A stretch of DNA of 12,133 bases from an uncultured Acetobacter sp. (GTDB lineage: Bacteria > Pseudomonadota > Alphaproteobacteria > Acetobacterales > Acetobacteraceae): contig CALCDN010000206.1 in NCBI GenBank assembly GCA_937900755.1, forward strand, positions 1 through 12,133, given 5' to 3'. Shown here one piece after another: positions 6,670 to 12,133 of this stretch. The notes beneath the pieces were generated by a model, which saw nothing but the letters and a program-made list of their open reading frames with translations, ran no database searches and had not been told where the DNA came from. Numbering within the stretch: position 1 is the first letter of the stretch; each line of letters starts with the position of its first letter. Made by a program: the position numbers and the translations under genes.

Positions 6670-7725
6670 TCAGCAAATCCTTGGTAGTTGTTCCCCTGAT
6701 GGCATGGTCAACACCCGTGCGCCACCAAATTCATTGACGATCTGCACCCCTCCCTGCCCGCCTGGACTGGCCTGCAACGTGCCGATAACAGCAGCATTGC
6801 GCCCCAGCGGGTGACCTTGCATGGCCGCAAGCGCCCTTTGCGCGTGCGAAGCGGGCACCACCGCCACCAGCTTGCCCTCATTGGCCAGGAACAGCGGGTC
6901 CAGACCCAGAATTTCACACACACCCTCTACCTCGGGGCGGACGGGTAATGTGGCTTCATGCACCTTGACCAGCAGGCCACTTGCCTCGGCCAGTTCGCTC
7001 AGGACTCCCGCCACGCCACCCCGCGTGGCGTCACGCATGCAATGCACATCGGGCACCGCGTGCAACAGGGTTTCCACAAGGGTGTTCAGCGGCGCGCAAT
7101 CACTTTGCAGGCTGGTCTGGAGCGCCAGGTCGCCGCGTGCGCACAAAATGGCGGCTCCGTGGTCCCCCAGCGTGCCATTGACCAGCACCACGTCTCCCAC
7201 CTGCCCCGCGGCAATGCTGATGTTGTACTGGGGACGAATGACCCCCACACCACTGGTGGTGACAAACAACCCGTCGCATGCATGGCGGGGCACAACCTTG
7301 GTGTCCCCCGTCACTATGCGCACACCTGCCTGCGCCGCACTTTGGGCCATGGCGTCCACCACCCGGCGCAGCAGGGCAAGTTCCAGCCCCTCCGCCAGCA
7401 CAAAGGCGGCGGACAGCGCAACAGGGGATGCCCCGCCCACCGCCAGGTCATTGACCGTACCACACACCGCAAGCGTGCCAATATTGCCACCGGGGAATTC
7501 CAGCGGCTCCACCACAAAAGCATCCGTTGTAAAGGCCAGCCGGTCACCCCGGGCACTCAGGGCGGCAAGGTCCAGCCGGGCCTGATCCTCCTGCACGGCG
7601 GCCGGGCCTTGCGCAAAAGCGGACAGAAACACCTTGTCAATCAGGGCGCGCATGGCGCTGCCACCACCACCATGTGCGAGCGTAATGCGGCCATCCACGC
7701 CTATGCCTGTTAAAGTGCCGGGCAT
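6670..7725 (-). CDS. hypE: Hydrogenase maturation protein HypE (carbamoyl dehydratase)
   Basis: HypE receives a carbamoyl group from HypF on its C-terminal cysteine and dehydrates it with ATP to a thiocyanate, which supplies the CN- ligands of the [NiFe] active site. The protein is 351 residues and ends in PRIC, the hallmark C-terminal tail carrying the acceptor Cys351. The N-terminal AHGGGGSAMRALID (about 17-30), DAFVVEPLEFPGGNIG (68-83) and CGTVNDLAVGGASP (88-101) are the conserved AIR-synthase-like ATP-binding segments; DATRGGVAGVLSELA lies in the C-terminal half. ATG 7725 shares its first base with the hypD stop (TAATG) and has GGAGG 7 bases upstream. Frame extension beyond 7725 only overlaps hypD. 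The partner gene hypF is not in the window. Confidence 0.97.
   Translation of the reverse strand: MPGTLTGIGVDGRITLAHGGGGSAMRALIDKVFLSAFAQGPAAVQEDQARLDLAALSARGDRLAFTTDAFVVEPLEFPGGNIGTLAVCGTVNDLAVGGASPVALSAAFVLAEGLELALLRRVVDAMAQSAAQAGVRIVTGDTKVVPRHACDGLFVTTSGVGVIRPQYNISIAAGQVGDVVLVNGTLGDHGAAILCARGDLALQTSLQSDCAPLNTLVETLLHAVPDVHCMRDATRGGVAGVLSELAEASGLLVKVHEATLPVRPEVEGVCEILGLDPLFLANEGKLVAVVPASHAQRALAAMQGHPLGRNAAVIGTLQASPGGQGGVQIVNEFGGARVLTMPSGEQLPRIC
6678..6682 (-). promoter_or_regulatory. Ribosome binding site of the NiCoT permease gene
   Basis: AAGGA on the minus strand, inside the last codons of hypE, lies 9 bases before ATG 6668. It supports this start over internal methionines. Confidence 0.5.
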
Positions 7726-8846
7726 TATGCCGCCTCCCCCACGCCATGATATTCGTAATAGGCCGCACACGCCCCTTCGGACGAGACCATGAGTGCGCCC
7801 GCAGGATGGTCCGGGGCGCAGGCCCGCCCGAATGACTGGCATTGCGGGGGCTTGATCCGCCCTGTCAGCACATCTCCACACCGGCACTGTTCCAGATCAG
7901 CCAGATGGTGGGGTTGCATGGCAAAGCGCTTTTCCGCGTCAAAGCCTGCCCATTCAGCCCGCAATTGCAGGCCCGAGCCCGCAATCTGGCCAAGGCCGCG
8001 CCATTCGCACTCGGCCCGAACCTCATAAACCCGTTCAATCGCGGCTATGGCGGCCTTGTTCCCCTGTGCGGCCACCACACGGGCGTACTGGTTTTCCACC
8101 CGCGCTTCCCCTGCCTCAATCTGGCGCAGCACCATCAGCAAAGAGTGCAGGATATCGAGCGGTTCAAAGCCCGCCACGACCAATGGACGCCTGAAGTCCC
8201 TGGCAATAAAAGCATAGGGGTCGGTGCCTATGACCATGGACACATGGCCCGGACCAATAAAGCCGTCCACCGTGAAGTCGGGCTGCGCCAGCAGGGCGCG
8301 CAGGGTGGGAATAATGGTGATATGCTGGCACATGATGGAAAAATTGCCGATATTTTCGGCCCCCGCCCGCAAAATGGTCAGGGCGGTGGAGGGGGCCGTT
8401 GTCTCAAACCCCAAGGCAAAGAACACCACCTGCCGTTCGGGGTTGGCCCGCGCCAGCGCAAGCGCATCGAGTGGAGAATACACCATGCGCACATCCGCCC
8501 CTGCGGCGCGGGCCTGCAAAAGGCTGCCCCGACCACCGGGCACACGCATGGCGTCCCCAAAGGTGGTAAAAATCACGTCAGGCCTGTGCGCCAGGGCGAT
8601 GGCGTCTTCTATGCGCCCCTTGGGCAGCACGCATACCGGACACCCCGGACCATGCGCGAACTCGATATTGGCGGGAAGCCGCCGGTCCAGACCATAACGA
8701 AAAATCGTGTGGGTATGCCCGCCACAGACCTCCATGACGGTAACGGGCCGGGCGCGCCTGTGGCCAATACGCTCCGCCACATGGTTGATCCGCGCCAAAA
8801 GCGCTTCCGCCAGATGCGGGTCACGGAACTCCTTTACAAACCGCAT
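7725..8846 (-). CDS. hypD: Hydrogenase maturation protein HypD (iron-sulfur scaffold)
   Basis: HypD, with HypC, forms the cytoplasmic scaffold on which the Fe(CN)2CO moiety is assembled before transfer to the hydrogenase large subunit. The protein is 373 residues, the usual length. The catalytic motifs are intact: CGGHTH beginning at Cys41 and GPGCPVC with Cys69 and Cys72, the same numbering as in E. coli HypD. FETTAP is at about 147-152. The C-terminal domain carries the cysteine pattern for the [4Fe-4S] cluster and nearby cysteines (C321, C323, C336, C343, C360, in CRCGDVLTGRIKPPQC and VSSEGAC contexts). The ATG lies 3 bases after the hypC stop, and the gene ends overlapping hypE by one base. 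No damage is seen. Confidence 0.98.
   Translation of the reverse strand: MRFVKEFRDPHLAEALLARINHVAERIGHRRARPVTVMEVCGGHTHTIFRYGLDRRLPANIEFAHGPGCPVCVLPKGRIEDAIALAHRPDVIFTTFGDAMRVPGGRGSLLQARAAGADVRMVYSPLDALALARANPERQVVFFALGFETTAPSTALTILRAGAENIGNFSIMCQHITIIPTLRALLAQPDFTVDGFIGPGHVSMVIGTDPYAFIARDFRRPLVVAGFEPLDILHSLLMVLRQIEAGEARVENQYARVVAAQGNKAAIAAIERVYEVRAECEWRGLGQIAGSGLQLRAEWAGFDAEKRFAMQPHHLADLEQCRCGDVLTGRIKPPQCQSFGRACAPDHPAGALMVSSEGACAAYYEYHGVGEAA
7733..7737 (-). promoter_or_regulatory. Strong ribosome binding site of hypE
   Basis: GGAGG on the minus strand lies within the last codons of hypD, 7 bases before ATG 7725. It decides the hypE start in a frame that stays open to 7887. Confidence 0.65.
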
Positions 8847-8849
8847 GGC

Positions 8850-9131
8850 TCAGGCCTGTGCGCTGGTGCGCATGGCGTCCAGCTCCCCGGCCAGTTCATC
8901 CATGCTGGCCAGCACCCGCAGGGTCTGTAACGCCTCGGCCTCGTCTATCCTGCTCATGGCAAAGCCAACATGCACAAGCACCCATGCCCCCACAAGGCTT
9001 GCCAGTGGCTGCCCCTGCTCGGCAACGCACAGCACATCCACCTGCCTGCGCACGCCAGAAACATCCACCTCGGCCAACATGGCCTGTTCATCCACAATGG
9101 CCGTTATCCGGCCGGGGATACCAAGACACAT
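8850..9131 (-). CDS. hypC: Hydrogenase maturation chaperone HypC/HupF family
   Basis: HypC is a small chaperone that binds HypD and the hydrogenase large-subunit precursor and carries the iron-cyanide-carbonyl unit between them. It is 93 residues. The start MCLGIPGRI is diagnostic: Cys2, exposed after Met removal, is the iron ligand. The second conserved site, His54 in VLVHVGFAMSRID, is present. The ATG at 9131 is fixed by this N-terminus; the frame continues upstream through the end of the regulator gene, but that part is not HypC-like. A moderate Shine-Dalgarno (AAGGGA) lies about 10 bases upstream. It follows the hupR stop by one base and precedes hypD by 3 bases. The genome may hold a second family member (hupF) in the structural operon. 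Confidence 0.97.
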   Translation of the reverse strand: MCLGIPGRITAIVDEQAMLAEVDVSGVRRQVDVLCVAEQGQPLASLVGAWVLVHVGFAMSRIDEAEALQTLRVLASMDELAGELDAMRTSAQA

Positions 9132-9132
9132 T

Positions 9133-10632
9133 TCAGGAGTTTCCCTTCTGCAAAGTCTGCTGTCCCGCATCTGGCACAATGCCGTAACGCTCAAGCTTGG
9201 CGCGCAACCCCACGCGGGAAAGGCCGAGTTCACGCGCGGTCAGGCTTTTGTTCCAGCCACACCGGACAATGGTTTTTATCAGCACATCGGCTTCCAGCGC
9301 ATCCATGCGCTCCTGCAAGGTGCCCATGTCCGGCAAGGAAGCGGCCGGTGCGGAGGCAACCGGCGGCACGCCCCCCGCAACCGCAGGCTGTGGCGTACCC
9401 CCCATGACAATGGGAGAAAGCAGTTCCAGCCCAAGGCTATCGCTTTCGGCGAGCACCAGCATGCGTAGGATTTCGTTCTGCAACTCGCGCACATTGCCTG
9501 GCCAGGCGTAACGCAGCAGCGCGTCCAGCACATCGGACGTAAACCCCCGCACATGCCGCCCATGCCGGGCACAGGCCGCATCCAGCAGATGCTGCGCCAG
9601 AACGGGAATATCCGCAGGCCGGCTGCGCAATGGCGGAATACTCAGGACCATGCCCGTCAGGCGGAAATACAGGTCCTCCCGGAACCGCCCGGCCCTGACT
9701 TCCTCCCGCAGGGTCCTGTGTGTTGCGGCCAATACGCGCACATCCACCCGCGTGGTCTCGTTCGTGCCAAGGGCGCGGAACTCGCCCTCTTGCAAAAACC
9801 GCAGGATTTTAACCTGAAAAGCGGGAGAGATATCACCAATTTCGTCCAGGAAAAGGGTGCCGCCATCGGCCTCTTCCACCAGCCCGCGACGGTTGGCGTG
9901 CGCGCCGGTAAATGCCCCCTTGCGGTGGCCAAACAATTCGGATTCAAGCAGGTCGTCAGGTATGGCGCCACAATTGACGGCCACAAACGCCCCGGCATTG
10001 CGCTGGCTGGCATAATGCACGGCGCGGGCCAGCAGTTCCTTGCCGGTGCCTGTTTCTCCCTCAATCAGCACCGGAATGTCGAACACCGCTGTTTTGGCGG
10101 CCTGCCGGCACACATCACTCATCGGGCTGGCGGGGGTGCGGATAATGGCGTCAAAATGGTAACTGCCCACCACCCGCTCGCGCTGCTGGCGCAAACGCCC
10201 CTCCGCAACGGGAGGGGCCAGCCTGAGTTCAAGGGAAAGACGCTCATACGCGCGCTGCATTGCAAACAACTGCGTTGCATTGCGTGCCGCCAGCAAAAGC
10301 TGGTCCGGGTGCCATGGCTTTGTAATATACTGGTAAATACCGGCCTGATTAATGGCGTCTATCATGTCATCCGGTTCTGTATAACCGGTCACGATCATCC
10401 GCACGATGTCGGGCCAGCGGGCGCGCACGTCCGCCAGAAACTCCACACCACTCATGCCCGGCATGCGCTGGTCGCAAAAAATGGCGTGAACCCAGTTGTT
10501 TTCGAGCAGCGTGCGGGCCTGCTCCACGTTTGTGGCGCTCAGCACCTCAAACTCCTCACGCAGGATCCGCGCGATCACCTCCACGGAGCGTGGTTCATCA
10601 TCAACAACCAAAATGCAGGCGGGCGTTACCAC
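9133..10632 (-). CDS. hupR: NtrC-family response regulator HupR/HoxA
   Basis: This is a two-component transcription activator of hydrogenase genes, 499 residues from GTG 10632. The receiver domain (about 5-120) has acidic residues D11 and D12, phospho-acceptor D54 (FCDQRMPG), T82 and K105. The AAA+ domain (about 155-395) has Walker A GETGTGKE at 192-199, the sigma-54 contact loop GAFTGA at 239-244, Walker B GTLFLDEI at 258-265, and the arginine-containing FREDLYFRL at about 317-325. A Pro/Ala-rich linker (411-433) leads to a Fis-type helix-turn-helix (about 463-485, SLTARELGLSRVGLRAKLERYGI). GTG is the best start: GGAG lies 10 bases upstream inside the end of hypB, and residues before it are not receiver-like. 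The place between hypB and hypC matches R. capsulatus hupR; the intact GAFTGA resembles sigma-54-dependent HoxA. The cognate kinase is not in the window. Confidence 0.94.
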   Translation of the reverse strand: MVTPACILVVDDEPRSVEVIARILREEFEVLSATNVEQARTLLENNWVHAIFCDQRMPGMSGVEFLADVRARWPDIVRMIVTGYTEPDDMIDAINQAGIYQYITKPWHPDQLLLAARNATQLFAMQRAYERLSLELRLAPPVAEGRLRQQRERVVGSYHFDAIIRTPASPMSDVCRQAAKTAVFDIPVLIEGETGTGKELLARAVHYASQRNAGAFVAVNCGAIPDDLLESELFGHRKGAFTGAHANRRGLVEEADGGTLFLDEIGDISPAFQVKILRFLQEGEFRALGTNETTRVDVRVLAATHRTLREEVRAGRFREDLYFRLTGMVLSIPPLRSRPADIPVLAQHLLDAACARHGRHVRGFTSDVLDALLRYAWPGNVRELQNEILRMLVLAESDSLGLELLSPIVMGGTPQPAVAGGVPPVASAPAASLPDMGTLQERMDALEADVLIKTIVRCGWNKSLTARELGLSRVGLRAKLERYGIVPDAGQQTLQKGNS

Positions 10633-10639
10633 GATATGC

Positions 10640-11581
10640 TCACTCCGCCGCGCGCAGCATGTCCGCACGGGCCTGCGCCTGCGCCGCCAGAGCGTCCAGC
10701 AGGCCGCGGCGCTCGGCCATGAGCCAGTCCAGCCATTGCGGCATGCCCTGCGCGTTGCGGGTGGAAACATGCAGGATCCGCGCAAGTGGGGCAACCCGCC
10801 GGATGTTGGCTTCCATGTCCTCCACATTCACATCCAGGTGCGGCAGCAGGTCTGTCTTGGTGAGCAGGACCATATCCGCTTTTTCAAAAATATCTGGGTA
10901 TTTAAGGGGTTTGTCCTCGCCCTCCGTAACGGAAAGCAGCGTGACCCGCTTGTTTTCGCCCAAGTCAAAGGCTGCGGGGCAAACCAGATTGCCCACGTTT
11001 TCGATAAACAGGATACCGCCCATGTTCACACCAAGGTGCTCCACCGCATGCCCGACCATATGCGCGTCCAGGTGGCAGCCCTTGCCGGTATTGACCTGAA
11101 TGGCCGGAGTGCCTGTAGCGCGAATACGATCCGCATCATTGCTGGTCTGCTGGTCCCCCTCGATCACTGAGCAGGGTATGCCGCCTTGCAGTGTTTTAAG
11201 GGTTTCGACCAGCAATGTGGTCTTGCCCGCACCCGGACCTGCCAGCAGGTTAAGCGCAAGCAGGCCATCCCGGGCAAAGCAGGCACGGTTGCCAGCCGCG
11301 TAGGCGTCGTTCTTGGAGAGAATGTTGCGCTCGATTTCCACCATGCGCGCCTGCGACAGCCCCGGCGCATGCGCGCGTGCGGGTCCGCCACCATAGTCCA
11401 GGCGCGCCCCGCCCTGCGGGTGTGGCTGCTCATGCTCGTGCTGGTGCGGGTGCTCATGCGGATGATCGTGGGCATGCCCGTGTGAGTGCCCCTGGGCGTG
11501 CTCCGCTCCACCATGGGGGTGTGGGTGGTCTCCACCTTCAATCGTTGCGCCATCACCGCTACAGCCACATGTCGTACACAT
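10640..11581 (-). CDS. hypB: Hydrogenase nickel incorporation GTPase HypB
   Basis: HypB is a SIMIBI-class GTPase that, with HypA, delivers nickel to the hydrogenase large subunit. It is 313 residues. It has three metal-handling parts: an N-terminal CTTCGC (C2, C5, C7), the high-affinity nickel motif of the E. coli type; a histidine-rich stretch at 19-54 with 15 His, as in nickel-storing rhizobial HypB; and the G-domain site GKGCHLDA. GTPase motifs are the P-loop GPGAGKTT at 115-122, EGDQQTSNDADRIRATG, ENVGNLVCPAAFDLGE and TKTDLLPH. The P-loop reads AGPGAGKTT where SSPGSGKTT is common. ATG 11581 is set by the MCTTCGC N-terminus and a GGAGG 7 bases upstream. It overlaps the hypA stop by one base. 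Confidence 0.98.
   Translation of the reverse strand: MCTTCGCSGDGATIEGGDHPHPHGGAEHAQGHSHGHAHDHPHEHPHQHEHEQPHPQGGARLDYGGGPARAHAPGLSQARMVEIERNILSKNDAYAAGNRACFARDGLLALNLLAGPGAGKTTLLVETLKTLQGGIPCSVIEGDQQTSNDADRIRATGTPAIQVNTGKGCHLDAHMVGHAVEHLGVNMGGILFIENVGNLVCPAAFDLGENKRVTLLSVTEGEDKPLKYPDIFEKADMVLLTKTDLLPHLDVNVEDMEANIRRVAPLARILHVSTRNAQGMPQWLDWLMAERRGLLDALAAQAQARADMLRAAE
10643..10646 (-). promoter_or_regulatory. Ribosome binding site selecting the GTG start of hupR
   Basis: GGAG on the minus strand overlaps the last codons of hypB (GGAGTGA includes its stop) and lies 10 bases before GTG 10632. No in-frame ATG exists near the start of the receiver domain. Confidence 0.5.
11400..11530 (-). repeat. 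Histidine-codon-rich low-complexity tract in hypB
   Basis: The region encodes alternating His-Pro, His-Glu, His-Gly and His-Asp dipeptides (hypB residues about 19-54, 15 histidines). At DNA level it is a degenerate run of CAC/CAT codons, prone to length variation by slippage or unequal exchange. By analogy with other HypB proteins it should bind several nickel ions. Confidence 0.8.
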
Positions 11582-11922
11582 CAGATTACCTCCATGTCTT
11601 TCAGCCTTATTTCCATCCCGCCAGATGGCTGCAAACGTGTGCCCGCACATATGGGACAAGGGTCCAGGCGGTTTTCCAGCTCCACGGTCCGCCCGCAATC
11701 AAAGCACCATGCGCTGCCGGGCACATCCACAAAGTCCAGCACGGCCCCTTGGGCCAGCGTACCGCGCGCCACAACCTCAAAACCAAAGCGCATGGCAGAC
11801 TGCTCCACCCCGGCAAAGCGCCCGACTTCCACCCGCACGCGTGTAACCTTTGTAAAGCCTTCCTTTTGTGCGCTCTCCTCGATCACACCGATCAGGCTTT
11901 CGCACAGGGACATTTCATGCAT
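11581..11922 (-). CDS. hypA: Hydrogenase nickel incorporation protein HypA
   Basis: HypA is a small nickel metallochaperone that works with HypB to insert nickel into the [NiFe] hydrogenase large subunit. It is 113 residues, the normal size. The N-terminus MHEMSL contains His2, the key nickel ligand. The zinc site has two CxxC pairs, C73/C76 (WCFDC) and C89/C92 (DPCPIC). The start at 11922 is fixed by the MHEMSL motif, with GGAGG 9 bases upstream. The frame extends to 12114, but that part overlaps the preceding gene in another frame and is not HypA-like. The gene overlaps the end of hupK by 8 bases and shares one base with the hypB start, implying coupled translation. Confidence 0.97.
   Translation of the reverse strand: MHEMSLCESLIGVIEESAQKEGFTKVTRVRVEVGRFAGVEQSAMRFGFEVVARGTLAQGAVLDFVDVPGSAWCFDCGRTVELENRLDPCPICAGTRLQPSGGMEIRLKDMEVI
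11589..11593 (-). promoter_or_regulatory. Strong ribosome binding site of hypB
   Basis: GGAGG on the minus strand, within the last codons of hypA, lies 7 bases before ATG 11581. Confidence 0.65.
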
Positions 11923-12133
11923 GTCGGATGGCCTCCACCGTAACAGGCACGCACGGATTAAGGGCGGCCAGAACACACTCGACCGACACTCTAGCGCAGC
12001 CGGGCCGCAGGCGGGAGATAACCTGGGTGAAAAGCCCGTCCCGTGCGCCATGCCAGAATGTGGGGGACAGAATCTGGTAGTCCGTAACCACCCCACCGTG
12101 CACCTGTGCCGCATGGACCAGCAGGCCCCGCGC
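11915..12133 (-). CDS. hupK: HupK/HoxV-like hydrogenase accessory protein, C-terminal fragment
   Basis: The last 72 codons of a gene that begins beyond the right edge. HupK/HoxV is a cytoplasmic relative of the hydrogenase large subunit, thought to act as a scaffold in assembly of the active site. The fragment keeps large-subunit-like landmarks: ARGLLVHA, near the usual RG(x)nH segment; DYQILSPTFW, matching the usual YQI-x-PTxW; and LNPCVPV, at the position of the DPCxxC nickel site. Only one cysteine of that site is present (no CxxC), and Asp is Asn, so it should not hold a complete NiFe site. It lies directly before hypA, overlapping it by 8 bases, as hupK does in R. capsulatus. A hydrogenase large subunit itself is unlikely because the terminal CxxCxxH is missing. 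Confidence 0.8.
   Translation of the reverse strand, partial: ARGLLVHAAQVHGGVVTDYQILSPTFWHGARDGLFTQVISRLRPGCARVSVECVLAALNPCVPVTVEAIRHA
11932..11936 (-). promoter_or_regulatory. Strong ribosome binding site of hypA
   Basis: GGAGG on the minus strand, inside the hupK coding end, lies 9 bases before ATG 11922 and selects the MHEMSL start. Confidence 0.65.

Noticed and set aside
7842..8930. 362-codon plus-strand frame opposite hypD
   Set aside because: It lies fully antisense to hypD, which has all family motifs; the translated product is low-complexity and domainless.
9174..9188. TGGCAC-containing sequence as a sigma-54 promoter
   Set aside because: The downstream -12 element does not fit: no TTGC at the required spacing. 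It also lies inside the 3' end of hupR on the opposite strand.
9553..10722. 389-codon plus-strand frame opposite hupR
   Set aside because: Antisense shadow of a clear NtrC-family gene; no motif or credible start signal.

Overview
The window is GC-rich, densely packed DNA from a proteobacterium, most likely an alphaproteobacterium. The gene order hupK-hypA-hypB-hupR-hypC-hypD-hypE is the one known from Rhodobacter capsulatus. An acetic-acid-bacterium-type host (Acetobacteraceae) is my best guess from general gene character, but the sequence alone does not prove it. No rRNA, tRNA, CRISPR array, insertion sequence or integrase is visible.

Left part (1-4201, + strand): about 140 bases of leader with inverted repeats, then four genes of a peptide/nickel-type ABC importer in the order DppC-like permease, DppB-like permease, DppD-like ATPase, DppF-like ATPase. 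The genes overlap or lie within about 15 bases of each other. No substrate-binding protein is seen in the window. The ATPases carry the long cysteine-containing C-terminal domain of oligopeptide transporters, which short NikD/NikE proteins lack, so the substrate may be peptides rather than nickel.

Right part (4269-12133, - strand): one tightly coupled operon for maturation of a [NiFe] hydrogenase, transcribed leftward and running into the ABC operon tail to tail. In transcription order it holds the end of hupK (large-subunit-like accessory protein), hypA and hypB (nickel insertion), hupR/hoxA (NtrC-type response regulator), hypC, hypD and hypE (assembly of the Fe(CN)2CO group), a HoxN-type nickel/cobalt permease, and a compact divergent rpoN (sigma-54). 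Neighbouring genes overlap by up to 8 bases or are at most 9 bases apart, so transcription and translation are probably coupled throughout.

How it fits together: HypC, HypD and HypE build the iron-cyanide-carbonyl centre. HypA and HypB, with an N-terminal CxxCGC site and a 15-histidine stretch in HypB, store and insert nickel, and the HoxN-type permease would import it. The response regulator keeps the GAFTGA loop that contacts sigma-54, and a sigma-54 gene closes the same operon. The most interesting reading is that this hydrogenase cluster carries both its own enhancer-binding activator and its own sigma factor. The structural genes (hupSL), hypF and the sensor kinase are not in the window and presumably lie to the right or elsewhere.
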